Of a stretch of DNA of 64,000 nucleotides, positions 40,406-49,530 are shown one piece after another; positions within the stretch are counted from its first letter, which is position 1, and the number at the start of each line of letters is the position of its first letter. The stretch spans positions 62,001 to 126,000 of the forward strand of contig NZ_AUFK01000017.1 in assembly GCF_000426465.1 (NCBI RefSeq), read 5' to 3'. Under the pieces are notes generated by a model that was given only the letters and a program-made list of their open reading frames with translations, was not told where the DNA came from and ran no database searches. Position numbers and translations under genes: made by a program. Source of the DNA: Epilithonimonas caeni DSM 17710. Lineage in GTDB: Bacteria > Bacteroidota > Bacteroidia > Flavobacteriales > Weeksellaceae.

Positions 40406-42004
40406 TCAATTATTTTTGATTGCTTTTATTATTCTAACACTTCCATCTTGCATATTTAGAGAAATCATATATATTCCAGATTGTAATGCTGAAAGATCTA
40501 ATTCTTTACTTGGAATTAACGTTTTAATAATTCTTCCTGAAAAATCTGAAACGACAACCGACTTAATGTCTTTCGTATCCGAGAGTCTTAGCACATCATG
40601 AAATGGGTTAGGATATAGGGATATTTTTTTTTTTTCATTTTCAACCACTCCAAGATCTGTTTGGATAACATTTAAGGTATAATCTTCTACCTGCCCATAC
40701 TCACCAATTCCACAGGGAGTTGCTACAGAGTTCATTTCAGCAGATTTGTCTATACGAATTCTCATTCGGGTATTTCCTTGTAAAATAGAAACAGGAAGGG
40801 AAAAACCAAGACGCCAATTTCCATAAGCGCCACCAGAATATGCAGGAATAGTATATAAGCCATCATCAAAAAATCCATTATGATCCGTATCAATCCACAT
40901 ATATGCTTTATAATCAGATAAAGTTGAATTAACAGCACTACTATAAACATCAACAAAATATATTATTCCTAGTTCATTAGGCATATTTGTGATTATTGAG
41001 GTAAAATTTTCATACCCATCTAATGAGGTGGAGCTATTTTCCATTATAATACTGTGAGTACTAGTTATTGTCTTTGATAGTTGTACTTTTTTTATTTTCA
41101 ATCCACTTTCTTGGCTTGTACTTCCTGTACAGTATAATAAACTGCCTATTCCATTGGTTTGAAAATTAATCTCCGGACATGCGGTAGCCTCACCAATATC
41201 GTTAAAAGGAGTAACAGATGCATATAAAATTTTGTTTTGTGGTAAATTGAGCCTTTTATAATATAAATTATAGAGATTTTCACTATAAACTTCCGATCCA
41301 CCAGACGTAGTTCCTACTTTTAGTCTATAGCTCCTAGCATTTGGGACTTTAGCCCATCTAAACTCCGCATTTGTGTAATCAACAACTGTTTCCGTTCCAG
41401 AAACAGTTGGAGTTTTCAGCGATGTGCAAGAAGGTGGAGAATCAATTGTTTGGCTAAGTTTAAAATTATCAATACCCATATAATAATTTACAACATAACT
41501 AACTTGATATTTCCACATTCTTATTCTAAACTTGAATGGGGAACCAGCTGGAACTGCTGCTGCAGGAATAATTCCAGAGACAGTAGTACACGGTATTGAT
41601 GTCCCTGATAATGTAACTGTAGGTAGAAGGGTATTATACGTAAGACCATTGTCAATAGAATATTCAGCACCAATATACCCATTTATATCTCCTGAAGCAA
41701 GATACTGAAAAGAATAACTGAGATCTCTGCCATTTGAAGTGAAAGGCGAAGTATAAACCAAGTACCAAAGACCATTATCAAGTGAAGAATTATACTTAAG
41801 ATTTTTGTAAATTGTGTTAGCACCATTACAAGGAATACCAGCTAAATTACCAACAGTAAAAACATTATTACTCCATACACCCGAACCACTTAAATTATTC
41901 CATTCGGCAGATAAATCAGAAGACTCGAAGTTTTCGTCTGTCCATATCTGTGCATTCATAAAAACCGAAAAAGCAAGTAGAAAAACAGAGAGATTTTTTT
42001 TCAT
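40406..42004 (-). CDS. Secreted GEVED-domain protein with T9SS sorting domain
   Basis: About 532 residues from the Met at 42004, with signal peptide MKKNLSVFLLAFSVFMNAQ. The N-terminal part (about 20-190) resembles a MAM/jelly-roll adhesion domain. A fibronectin III-like unit follows (about 195-290), then a GEVED region with W-I-D-T-D-H-N-G-F-F-D-D and Y-G-Q-V-E-D-Y-T-L-N-V. The last 70 residues are a type A T9SS domain (I-S-L-Y-P-N-P-F-H-D-V). A 12-base A run in the coding strand (40624-40635) lies exactly before the sorting domain. Probably a surface adhesin; catalytic motifs are absent. Confidence 0.87.
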   Translation of the reverse strand: MKKNLSVFLLAFSVFMNAQIWTDENFESSDLSAEWNNLSGSGVWSNNVFTVGNLAGIPCNGANTIYKNLKYNSSLDNGLWYLVYTSPFTSNGRDLSYSFQYLASGDINGYIGAEYSIDNGLTYNTLLPTVTLSGTSIPCTTVSGIIPAAAVPAGSPFKFRIRMWKYQVSYVVNYYMGIDNFKLSQTIDSPPSCTSLKTPTVSGTETVVDYTNAEFRWAKVPNARSYRLKVGTTSGGSEVYSENLYNLYYKRLNLPQNKILYASVTPFNDIGEATACPEINFQTNGIGSLLYCTGSTSQESGLKIKKVQLSKTITSTHSIIMENSSTSLDGYENFTSIITNMPNELGIIYFVDVYSSAVNSTLSDYKAYMWIDTDHNGFFDDGLYTIPAYSGGAYGNWRLGFSLPVSILQGNTRMRIRIDKSAEMNSVATPCGIGEYGQVEDYTLNVIQTDLGVVENEKKKISLYPNPFHDVLRLSDTKDIKSVVVSDFSGRIIKTLIPSKELDLSALQSGIYMISLNMQDGSVRIIKAIKNN

Positions 42005-42538
42005 GGTCTTGATTGTTTCTAACAAAGTTAAAAAATTCATTATAATCTTGATAATATTTAAATTAATATAATCATAAAATTACTACAAAAAACTGCATAA
42101 GTTTGGAGAGTTTTAGAATTAGAGCGTTTAGTATAAACTTATATTGTGTACTATTAATAATAAAGCCAACTATAAATAGCCGGCTTTCTAAATTTAAAAA
42201 TAGTATATGAAGAAAAATTACTATCAGGCACTTGCTTGATTTCGTTCTGCGACAAATCTAAAATTATGCGCGGGATAGAACTTTAATGAATCATTATCCG
42301 TTTATTAATAATACTTAAGGATAAGTTCAGTTAAATTTTACTAAGAATTAATGCCTTCATAATACTGTTTTAGGAAATTGATATTTGAAATATTTTTGAT
42401 TTCATAATTAACTTAGAACCAATATTTAAGCAAAACTCCTTAAGCCTTACTGTAAAAATTAAAATCTAAAGTTTCAAAGTTGTTCATCATCCATTCATTT
42501 TCAATGGTTTTAAATCGACGAAAACCCAATTACAAAAA
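42005..42538. other. 534-base non-coding stretch
   Basis: AT-rich, with no open reading frame of real length. It holds the upstream region of the GEVED gene and a hairpin at 42162-42187 (AAAGCC and GGCTTT arms with inner CTAT/ATAG) whose mismatches become G-U pairs only in minus-strand RNA. A ten-codon frame, M-K-K-N-Y-Y-Q-A-L-A then stop, at 42207-42239 could be a gene remnant, but nothing recognisable follows. Confidence 0.5.
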
Positions 42539-42565
42539 TAGCATCTGCGAAGGTTGCAAATGCTA
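42539..42565 (-). terminator. Terminator of the porZ-recO operon
   Basis: TAGCATCTGC (42539-42548) faces GCAAATGCTA (42556-42565), starting at the acetyltransferase stop codon; the odd pair is U-G in minus-strand RNA and T residues follow. Confidence 0.75.
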
Positions 42566-43066
42566 AACGTTATTTTTATTGATGATATATTCCATCAAAT
42601 AATCATCCATCACATAACCGTTTCCGATGTCAAAAATAGCCTCATCATAGATTTTGAAACCTTGGGATCTGTAAAAATTTTGAGCCTGATTATTTTTATT
42701 GACCGTTAGCGTCACCCTTATATCATTTGCTTTTTTGGCTTCATTGATGACAAATTCCAAAGCTTCTTTCCCCAACCCTTTTCCTTGCGCTTCCCTCAAA
42801 AAATAGATCCTGTGGAGTTTTGTAGTTTCCGGTTCCTGATGAAACTCGAAGCCAATAAAACCTGAGAATAATCCATCTTCTTTAATTAGATAATACTGGA
42901 AATTTGGATTTTCCAATTGAATGCCAATGGCATCATCAGAATACATCAGATCCAACATATAATCAATTTGTTCTTGTTGGAGAATATTGGCATAAGCAAA
43001 ATTCCAAGATCTTTTTGCCAGATCCTGAATTGTGGGGATATCTTTTTCTGTGGCTTTGATGATCAT
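42563..43066 (-). CDS. GNAT-family N-acetyltransferase
   Basis: A 167-residue GNAT enzyme: M-I-I-K-A-T-E-K-D-I-P-T-I-Q-D-L at the N-terminus, acetyl-CoA loop L-R-E-A-Q-G-K-G-L-G-K-E-A-L, and N-K-N-N-Q-A-Q-N-F-Y-R-S-Q-G-F. The layout fits the small-molecule or protein N-acetyltransferases of the RimI/YkkB sort; the substrate is unknown. It starts 3 bases after recO and is the last gene of the operon. Confidence 0.9.
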   Translation of the reverse strand: MIIKATEKDIPTIQDLAKRSWNFAYANILQQEQIDYMLDLMYSDDAIGIQLENPNFQYYLIKEDGLFSGFIGFEFHQEPETTKLHRIYFLREAQGKGLGKEALEFVINEAKKANDIRVTLTVNKNNQAQNFYRSQGFKIYDEAIFDIGNGYVMDDYLMEYIINKNNV

Positions 43067-43069
43067 GAT

Positions 43070-43747
43070 TTAAAAAATTTCTTTGATAATCTCCAGTGAT
43101 CTCGGTTCTCGAAAATCTGTAAAATGGTAATGAAAATAAACCAAGATAGAATCCAGGAAGTTTTGTTTTCCTACCCTGCTTAATTTTATATCGTATGGAT
43201 CGTGGGAAATAATCAATTTCTTCCAGATTGAGGAAATATCTTTATCGAAAAAGTGATGCGTTTCTCGTTCTTCAAAATTTCCAGATTCCGGGTTTAAGAA
43301 ATCATTATCCGAAAACAGAGGCTGCAGACCCTGTTGCTTCAAAAGTCTAAAAATGAATATGAGATGAGATTGGAAATTATCCATTTGCAGCTGATTCAGG
43401 AAAATAGAAATTTCCGAATAAATATCCTGATTCTGATTTTCGTTTCTCAAAACCTGGTTCAAGAGGTCGGAAATAAAAAACAGAATCGAGTTTTTCCGAA
43501 TGTCTGATGTGAAAAGCTCAGAATTTTTTTGCTCTATTTTGGTAACATTCCGAATATTTTTTTTTTGGTCTGATGTGTAAAGTATCAATTCATTCAATGG
43601 AAAAAGAAAGGCTTTCTTCTTATTTTTTGGAGCATAGATTCCTTTTGCAAAAAAACTTTCGAACCCGTTTTTTTTACAAAAACAATGGAGAACAGCATCG
43701 TGATCTCCATATTTTGTATAGGACAATAAGAAAACTTCTTGTGTCAT
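43070..43747 (-). CDS. recO: DNA repair protein RecO
   Basis: A 225-residue RecO: N-terminal OB fold (E-V-F-L-L-S-Y-T-K-Y-G-D-H-D-A-V-L-H-C-F) and a C-terminal helical domain (L-L-K-Q-Q-G-L-Q-P-L). RecO helps load RecA on SSB-coated DNA in the RecFOR pathway. The usual zinc-binding Cys set is not visible, as in many Bacteroidetes versions. An A10 run lies in the coding strand at 43557-43566. It is packed between porZ (4 bases) and an acetyltransferase (3 bases). Confidence 0.9.
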   Translation of the reverse strand: MTQEVFLLSYTKYGDHDAVLHCFCKKNGFESFFAKGIYAPKNKKKAFLFPLNELILYTSDQKKNIRNVTKIEQKNSELFTSDIRKNSILFFISDLLNQVLRNENQNQDIYSEISIFLNQLQMDNFQSHLIFIFRLLKQQGLQPLFSDNDFLNPESGNFEERETHHFFDKDISSIWKKLIISHDPYDIKLSRVGKQNFLDSILVYFHYHFTDFREPRSLEIIKEIF

Positions 43748-43751
43748 TTCA

Positions 43752-45974
43752 TTAGTTTACCACCGCAATTTTCGCCGTTGCAGTATCTGTACCATCTTCA
43801 TTGGTCATTAGGACATAATAGATTCCGGACGCTACTCTCACGCCTCTTTTATTGTTGAGATTCCATTCAAAATAACCACCATTTGCAACTGCAGAATGTA
43901 CAAGGTTACCCGCCGCATCTGTAATTCTGATGTTGGTTTTTTGTGCTAATCCTCTTATTCTCACATTACCTTTGTATTGAGAATATACTACCGGATTGGG
44001 ATATACCAATACATTTCCAAAGTTGGACGTAACCTCGGTAACGTCACCCTGATAGACCATAATGCCATCTATGGTTGCAAAGTAAACCTTTCCTGTTCTC
44101 TCATCTATTTGAATATCTGTTACACTGTCATTGGGCAATGGAGAGTTGGATTTTGTAAAATGATAAATGGTTTTATCTCCATTGGGACTCATATAAAAAA
44201 CACCTCCTCCGTCTACAGAGACCCATTTTTGATTACCAGAATCTGCTGTGATCTGTAAAATATTGGCATCTCTGAATAATTCTTCTGCCAATCCATTTTC
44301 CTCTATTATGATATTATCTGCTTGCGGATTATCTTCTAATATTGCCGATTTTGGATTTGAAAGAACCCTAAGCCCTATTGCCGTACCGATCCAAAGATCA
44401 TCATTTTTATCAATAGCAGTAGACACAACTCCTCCTTCCGGAATATTATTGGTATTGGCAAGTAATTTAAACTTGTCATCCGAAGTTGAACTGATCGTAT
44501 TGTTATAATCATACATGATGAGTCCCGTTATCCTTGGAATCGGGATGTATAAAACACCATCTTTTGTCATTGGTTTCTGTCCGCCATTTGAGACTCTAAG
44601 ATTATTTACAACAAAATTATCCACACTTCTATCGTAATAATAAAATCCTGTTCCGGAAACATTACCATTGATAAAACTTGCAGAACACATCAAAGTATTT
44701 CTATCATCAAAAGTGCAACCAATAGGCAGGTCACTAACGCCTTGTGAAGCATTGAATATGTATTGTTTTACAAATTGGTCATTTACCATTTTATAAATTC
44801 CTCTTTGCCCAGAGAAAAAATAATTACAAAAGAAAACCTCGGATGGGTTAGATGGATTCGGTACGACATCCAATATATTAAATTGATTATTTGTCCTGAA
44901 AAATTCTGGATATATCCAGTTACTCCCGTTATAATGATAATAGCCTAAGTATGGAGGCTGCATTTGATTATATTCTGATCTTGCACCTGTCGAAACCCAT
45001 ATTTCCCCATTCAATAAAGATAATTTATAAGATTGGTTGTTGTACGGACCATCAGGCTTGAGACTATTTTTCTGTTCATTAAAAATCCCGGAAAGCATAG
45101 TTCCTGTAAACAGGTTATTATTGTAAAGTAAGGCTGTATTTATATCTTCTCCCGCATCGAATGTTTTTTGCCTGATACCATTTGTTCCATAGATATGAAC
45201 CTGGGTATTATCTGTTACAATAATTTGGTTATCCGTAACTCTAACATCTTGAATATTGGTAAAGCCAGAAATGGTAGAAAAACTGTTTCCTGTACCATAT
45301 CTGACGTCGTTGTTTGTTGCAAAAGCAACAATATTTGCAGCATCAATCTTTTTGAAAGTACCAGTCTGTACCAAATTAGGACTCACATTCCATTCAGAAT
45401 ATATGGCAAAAGTTGAGTTGATCTCATGTCGTTTCAGTCCCAGATTCGTTGCAACATATACTGTATTATCTTTTATTACTGCAGAATTTACACCTTCATA
45501 ACTTCCTCCCGTAGAAAAAAAGGCAGTATCGCCAAATTCTCTCTTGGAAATATTAAAAATAGAGACTCCATAGCCAGTAGATATTACTGCTCTATCACCA
45601 TTAATGGAAATATGATTGACTCTTTTGTTGACATTGGCTGACAAAGGAATATCCACTATCAGGAAAATCCCATTAGGAGTTATCACATCCAGCGATCCAT
45701 TTTCATAGCCAACTACTCCCGTTTGGGTAGCAGCATTATAATCAAAAGCAGATATTTTTACGTCATGCAGGCCATTGGCTTTTGACAATTTTTTAATTTC
45801 TCCGGTAGATGGATAATAATAAAAAATGCCACTTCCTGTAGCAGCGATGAGCCTATCCCCATCTTCTCTTATCACTTTTACATTATTATAAGAGAAAAGA
45901 TCGCTCCACTTACTAGACTGAGCCTGAGCAATAAGAGTTATAAAAACTGATATAAATAATAAAATTTTCTTCAT
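43752..45974 (-). CDS. porZ: Type IX secretion protein PorZ-like
   Basis: A 740-residue surface protein. The signal peptide (M-K-K-I-L-L-F-I-S-V-F) is followed by S-K-W-S-D-L-F-S-Y-N-N-V-K, typical of PorZ, then beta-propeller repeats in which L-W-I-G-T and Y-F-A-T-I-D-G-I motifs recur. The last 80 residues are a T9SS sorting domain (V-L-V-Y-P-N-P-V-V ... G-I-Y-Y-V-L-M). PorZ is part of the attachment complex that joins T9SS cargo to anionic LPS in Porphyromonas. Its start codon abuts the stop codon of the metallophosphatase gene. Confidence 0.85.
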   Translation of the reverse strand: MKKILLFISVFITLIAQAQSSKWSDLFSYNNVKVIREDGDRLIAATGSGIFYYYPSTGEIKKLSKANGLHDVKISAFDYNAATQTGVVGYENGSLDVITPNGIFLIVDIPLSANVNKRVNHISINGDRAVISTGYGVSIFNISKREFGDTAFFSTGGSYEGVNSAVIKDNTVYVATNLGLKRHEINSTFAIYSEWNVSPNLVQTGTFKKIDAANIVAFATNNDVRYGTGNSFSTISGFTNIQDVRVTDNQIIVTDNTQVHIYGTNGIRQKTFDAGEDINTALLYNNNLFTGTMLSGIFNEQKNSLKPDGPYNNQSYKLSLLNGEIWVSTGARSEYNQMQPPYLGYYHYNGSNWIYPEFFRTNNQFNILDVVPNPSNPSEVFFCNYFFSGQRGIYKMVNDQFVKQYIFNASQGVSDLPIGCTFDDRNTLMCSASFINGNVSGTGFYYYDRSVDNFVVNNLRVSNGGQKPMTKDGVLYIPIPRITGLIMYDYNNTISSTSDDKFKLLANTNNIPEGGVVSTAIDKNDDLWIGTAIGLRVLSNPKSAILEDNPQADNIIIEENGLAEELFRDANILQITADSGNQKWVSVDGGGVFYMSPNGDKTIYHFTKSNSPLPNDSVTDIQIDERTGKVYFATIDGIMVYQGDVTEVTSNFGNVLVYPNPVVYSQYKGNVRIRGLAQKTNIRITDAAGNLVHSAVANGGYFEWNLNNKRGVRVASGIYYVLMTNEDGTDTATAKIAVVN

Positions 45975-46925
45975 CTAGACTATTATGCTTTCATCTATTA
46001 ACTGATTATTCCACGAAATATTTTTTACATCCCTATTTTTGTCGAAATAAAAATCCAATCTTCCCAATAAAATCCCTGCCCATCCTACTTGATTTACAAT
46101 AACATTCTTACTCTCCCTATTCTGAAAAGTTAGAGGTTCTGGAAGGAAAGTATGGGTATGTCCACCTAAAATCAAATCTATCCCGGAAGTTTTTGCTGCC
46201 AGATGTTTATCCGATATTTTATTTGGTTGATCATTGTACTCGAACCCAATATGGGAAAGGCAAATCACTAAATCGCATTTTTTTTCCTTCTTTAAAAAAT
46301 CAGAATAGTGTTGTGCAATTTCTATCGGATCATGATAAATGGTTTCTGCATAGTTCTTTTTTCCTACAAGACCATTCAGCTCTATTCCAACTCCAAAAAT
46401 TCCTACTTTGATCCCATTTTTGTTGAAGATTTTATAGGATTCTGTCTTCCCATCTAAAATAGTATTTTTAAAATCATAATTGGAACAGATGAAAGGGAAT
46501 TTCGCATTTGGCAACACTTTCAAAAAACCTTCCAACCCATTATCAAAATCATGGTTTCCCATTGTAGATGCATCATATTGCATCATACTCATTAATTTAA
46601 ATTCCAACTCTCCTCCAAAAAAATTGAAATATGGTGTTCCCTGGAAAATATCTCCCGAATCCAAAAGCAAAACATTTTTTTCCTCACTCCTTATTTTTTT
46701 GATCAGGGATGCTCTTCTCGCAAATCCGCCCTGATTGGGATTGCTTTTAAACGAATCGGCAAAAGGTTCAATCCTGCTGTGCTGATCATTGGTATGCAAA
46801 ATTGTCAGCTTGTGTGCAGATTCTTTTTTCAATATGTCAAATTGTTCCGCTAACAAAAGATTAGGTGCTAATGTCAAAGCGAGACTCCCGCCTCCTACAC
46901 ACTTCAGAAATTCTTTTCTTTTCAT
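45975..46925 (-). CDS. Metallophosphatase, N-terminal half of a 5'-nucleotidase
   Basis: A 316-residue calcineurin-type phosphoesterase with an export signal starting K-R-K-E-F-L-K (Tat-like but KR instead of RR). The metal-binding motifs are complete: T-N-D-Q-H-S-R, D-S-G-D-I-F-Q-G-T-P, G-N-H-D-F-D-N-G, C-L-S-H-I-G and G-G-H-T-H-T-F. It lacks the 5'-nucleotidase C-terminal substrate domain, which is encoded by the preceding gene (46925-47689; the two genes share one base). Together they would hydrolyse extracellular nucleotides. Confidence 0.88.
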   Translation of the reverse strand: MKRKEFLKCVGGGSLALTLAPNLLLAEQFDILKKESAHKLTILHTNDQHSRIEPFADSFKSNPNQGGFARRASLIKKIRSEEKNVLLLDSGDIFQGTPYFNFFGGELEFKLMSMMQYDASTMGNHDFDNGLEGFLKVLPNAKFPFICSNYDFKNTILDGKTESYKIFNKNGIKVGIFGVGIELNGLVGKKNYAETIYHDPIEIAQHYSDFLKKEKKCDLVICLSHIGFEYNDQPNKISDKHLAAKTSGIDLILGGHTHTFLPEPLTFQNRESKNVIVNQVGWAGILLGRLDFYFDKNRDVKNISWNNQLIDESIIV

Positions 46926-47689
46926 TATTCCTGCACTTTTTTATTTTTAAAGATCAATCTGACGTCATCAGGCGCAGAAACTTCTGGGTTCTGTTTAAAT
47001 TTTTCCAGAAACAGGTCACGCATCTTGATGCCTGTAGGAATCATTTCGCCTTTGCTGAAGAAAAACATATTATCTCCTCCCAAAGCTAAATAATCCGATG
47101 TTGCAATATAATAGGTTTTGTTTACATCAATTGCTTTGCCGTTGATAAGCTTTTTCGATATCATATTTCCTCCGTCTGTTTCTATTATCATATGAGAAAC
47201 CGGGTTATTCTGCTGCGTTTTTAAATAATATTGGAACATACCATCAATAACCTTTCCGGACATTTTTACAATTACAATTTCATTATTGAAGGGCATCACT
47301 TCATAAATATTTTTCAGAGTAATGTCTCCTTTCGGAATTATATTTCTAATTCCGCCAATGTTGATTACAGCAGCATCTATTGGCGGAAGGTTATTTTTCT
47401 TTGCCCATTCATCTGCACCTTCGAAAGTATAATCCGCCAAAAGGTTTCCGAGATTGCTATTATCTCCGGATTTATTAAGCTCTACATTGGTATGGGAGAT
47501 TTTGGTGTTCATCTTACCTTCCAGCTCGTTTTTATACGGTTGGATAACGGCATCCATCGCCTTGTCGTCTTGTAATTGACTGGTAATGTAAATGTTTTTT
47601 TCGGTATGGATGTTTGTAATATTGAGCGGCGTTTTACATCCGATCAAAAGCAATCCAATGATTCCGAATCCAAAAATTTTATTTTTCAT
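46925..47689 (-). CDS. 5'-nucleotidase C-terminal domain lipoprotein
   Basis: About 254 residues. Lipoprotein signal ending L-L-L-I-G-C (Cys18). The mature part is a stand-alone 5'-nucleotidase C-terminal domain with N-L-G-N-L-L-A-D, A-A-V-I-N-I-G-G-I-R, V-M-P-F-N-N and the C-terminal T-S-D-Y-L-A-L-G-G-D-N-M. This domain binds the nucleoside, while phosphate hydrolysis is by the metallophosphatase encoded next. First gene of the five-gene unit that contains porZ and recO. Confidence 0.87.
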   Translation of the reverse strand: MKNKIFGFGIIGLLLIGCKTPLNITNIHTEKNIYITSQLQDDKAMDAVIQPYKNELEGKMNTKISHTNVELNKSGDNSNLGNLLADYTFEGADEWAKKNNLPPIDAAVINIGGIRNIIPKGDITLKNIYEVMPFNNEIVIVKMSGKVIDGMFQYYLKTQQNNPVSHMIIETDGGNMISKKLINGKAIDVNKTYYIATSDYLALGGDNMFFFSKGEMIPTGIKMRDLFLEKFKQNPEVSAPDDVRLIFKNKKVQE

Positions 47690-47771
47690 TGAAAGAAAAT
47701 AGGAATACAAATCTAATGATTTTAAGGCTTCTAAACCAACTAATTAATTATTGGTCAATGAAATGGGGTCG

Positions 47772-48500
47772 TTATTTTTTATTCAAAAGTAAAATGGTAT
47801 CTTTTTTAGAGGAACCCAGACCGTCATCTTGATCAAAGGTCTTGATGGTCACAGTAAAACCAGCCTTTTCCAATCTTTCCGCCAAACCTTTTACAGAATA
47901 AAGCCTAACGTGATCTGCCTGTCCGAAGTACTTCAATCTATCCTCATCTGTCTTTGCTTCAGGAACTTCATATATTTCACCTTCTTTGAAGGGCGTTTGC
48001 ACGAATACCTTTCCATCGTCTTTCAGAACTCTGTACAGTTCGGACATCGCCTTTGCATCATTCTCTATATGTTCCAAAATATGATAGCAGAAAATATAAT
48101 CGAAAAAGCCCTCTTCTACAGGAATGTCTGTAATATCATATTGGTACTCCGCTATGAAATCCGTAGAAAGATCGGTGGGAAAATATTGGATATTCTTAGA
48201 TTTTTTAAGTCTTCTGTATAAGGACCTGGAAGGGGAAAAATCCAATAACTTAATAACATTCTTACCTGAGTATTCTTTCTTGAATTCTGAAAAAAGCCGT
48301 CTGTCTCTAGGCATGCTTCCACAGCTTGGGCATAATTTTTCCCCACGTTGATTCAGTAGAAATTTCCGGAATGATTTATCACAAATCGGACAGTGATAAG
48401 AATTACCAATATAATAGAGATAAATTATTTTTCTGAAAAAGGTTTCATTCTTTATTAAAAAATCTTTCGGTAATATTCTTTTTATTGTGTTATACGGCAT
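47772..48500 (-). CDS. Class I SAM-dependent methyltransferase with N-terminal zinc ribbon
   Basis: A 242-residue protein. A zinc-ribbon-like pair C-P-I-C and C-P-S-C lies at about residues 37-75, with S-M-P-R-D-R-R after it. A methyltransferase_11-type Rossmann fold follows (Y-F-P-T-D-L-S, F-D-Y-I-F-C-Y-H-I-L-E-H-I near motif IV, then G-K-V-F-V-Q-T-P-F). The glycine-rich motif I is weak (L-L-D-F-S-P-S). The acceptor is unknown; this type is common in surface-glycan loci. It stands alone between the nucleotidase operon and dapA. Confidence 0.82.
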   Translation of the reverse strand: MPYNTIKRILPKDFLIKNETFFRKIIYLYYIGNSYHCPICDKSFRKFLLNQRGEKLCPSCGSMPRDRRLFSEFKKEYSGKNVIKLLDFSPSRSLYRRLKKSKNIQYFPTDLSTDFIAEYQYDITDIPVEEGFFDYIFCYHILEHIENDAKAMSELYRVLKDDGKVFVQTPFKEGEIYEVPEAKTDEDRLKYFGQADHVRLYSVKGLAERLEKAGFTVTIKTFDQDDGLGSSKKDTILLLNKK

Positions 48501-48616
48501 TCTTCAATTTTCTGAAATGAGTGTTTTAGGCTGGAAAGACTAAATAATGACAAATATAATATTTGTGAATTTATTAAAATAAATTAAATTTGATAAATTT
48601 AATTATTCAAATAAAA

Positions 48617-49492
48617 ATGAGTCAGCTAAAAGGCGTAGGTGTAGCTTTAGTAACACCTTTCAATGAAGATCTCTCTGTAGATTTTGATTCTCTTACCAAA
48701 TTAATCGATTACAATATAGACAACGGTACCAATTTTCTGGTTGTTCTTGGGACTACGGCGGAAGCTGCAACTCTTTCGAAGGAAGAAAAAGAAAAGGTGA
48801 TCGCACACATCACAAAAATAAACAACAACAGATTGCCTCTAGTTCTTGGAATTGGGGGGAATAACACTTCCGAGGTTGTACAACAGATCAAAGAAACTGA
48901 CCTGTCAGATTTCGATGCGGTACTTTCTGTTTCTCCTTATTACAACAAACCAAATCAGGAAGGACTTTATCAGCACTACAAAGCTTTGGCTGAAACCGGT
49001 GAGAAAATCATCATCTACAATGTTCCGGGAAGAACCGGGCAAAACGTAGAGGCTTCCACAACACTAAGATTGGCAAAGGAATTTCCAAATCTTTTCATGG
49101 TAAAGGAAGCTGCTCCAAATATCCTTCAATACTTTGACATTTTGAGACAAAAACCTGAGAATTTTTCCCTGATGTCTGGCGATGACGAATATACTTTGCC
49201 AGTAACTCTGGCTGGTGGGGATGGTGTAATTTCTGTGATCGGCCAGGCTTATCCAAAAGAATTCTCAACAATGGTAAAACTGGCCCTTAAAAGAGAAGTT
49301 GATGAGGCTTACAAGATTCACAATTCTTTGGTAGAGATCACCAGACTGATTTTTGCAGAAGGCAATCCTTGTGGTGTGAAAACTATTCTTGCAGAAAAAG
49401 GAATCATCAAAAACTACTTAAGACTTCCTTTGGTTCTGGCTTCAGAAGGTCTTCAGGAAAAAATAAAGCAAGAGATGCAAAAACTTTCTTAA
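48617..49492 (+). CDS. dapA: 4-hydroxy-tetrahydrodipicolinate synthase
   Basis: About 291 residues from the ATG at 48617 (M-S-Q-L-K-G-V-G-V-A-L-V-T-P-F). It condenses pyruvate and aspartate semialdehyde in lysine/diaminopimelate synthesis. The Schiff-base Lys163 lies in F-M-V-K-E-A-A, Tyr134 and Arg139 in I-I-I-Y-N-V-P-G-R-T, and the pyruvate loop is G-T-T-A-E-A (Thr46, Thr47) rather than the G-T-T-G-E of E. coli. The family length is normal. Its own terminator follows. Confidence 0.95.
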   Translation: MSQLKGVGVALVTPFNEDLSVDFDSLTKLIDYNIDNGTNFLVVLGTTAEAATLSKEEKEKVIAHITKINNNRLPLVLGIGGNNTSEVVQQIKETDLSDFDAVLSVSPYYNKPNQEGLYQHYKALAETGEKIIIYNVPGRTGQNVEASTTLRLAKEFPNLFMVKEAAPNILQYFDILRQKPENFSLMSGDDEYTLPVTLAGGDGVISVIGQAYPKEFSTMVKLALKREVDEAYKIHNSLVEITRLIFAEGNPCGVKTILAEKGIIKNYLRLPLVLASEGLQEKIKQEMQKLS

Positions 49493-49498
49493 AAATAA

Positions 49499-49528
49499 AA
49501 AGGTTCAGAAAATTCTGAACCTTTATTT
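49499..49528. terminator. Terminator after dapA
   Basis: AAAGGTTCAGAA (49499-49510) pairs perfectly with TTCTGAACCTTT (49513-49524) over 12 bp; it may also serve the opposing gene ending at 49531. Confidence 0.85.
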
Positions 49529-49530
49529 AT

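Noticed and set aside
43557-43566. A10 run in recO as a phase-variation switch
   Set aside because: RecO is a housekeeping repair protein and the run is mid-domain; more likely AT bias.
47829-48221. 130-residue plus-strand open frame
   Set aside because: Antisense to the methyltransferase gene, without recognisable motif.
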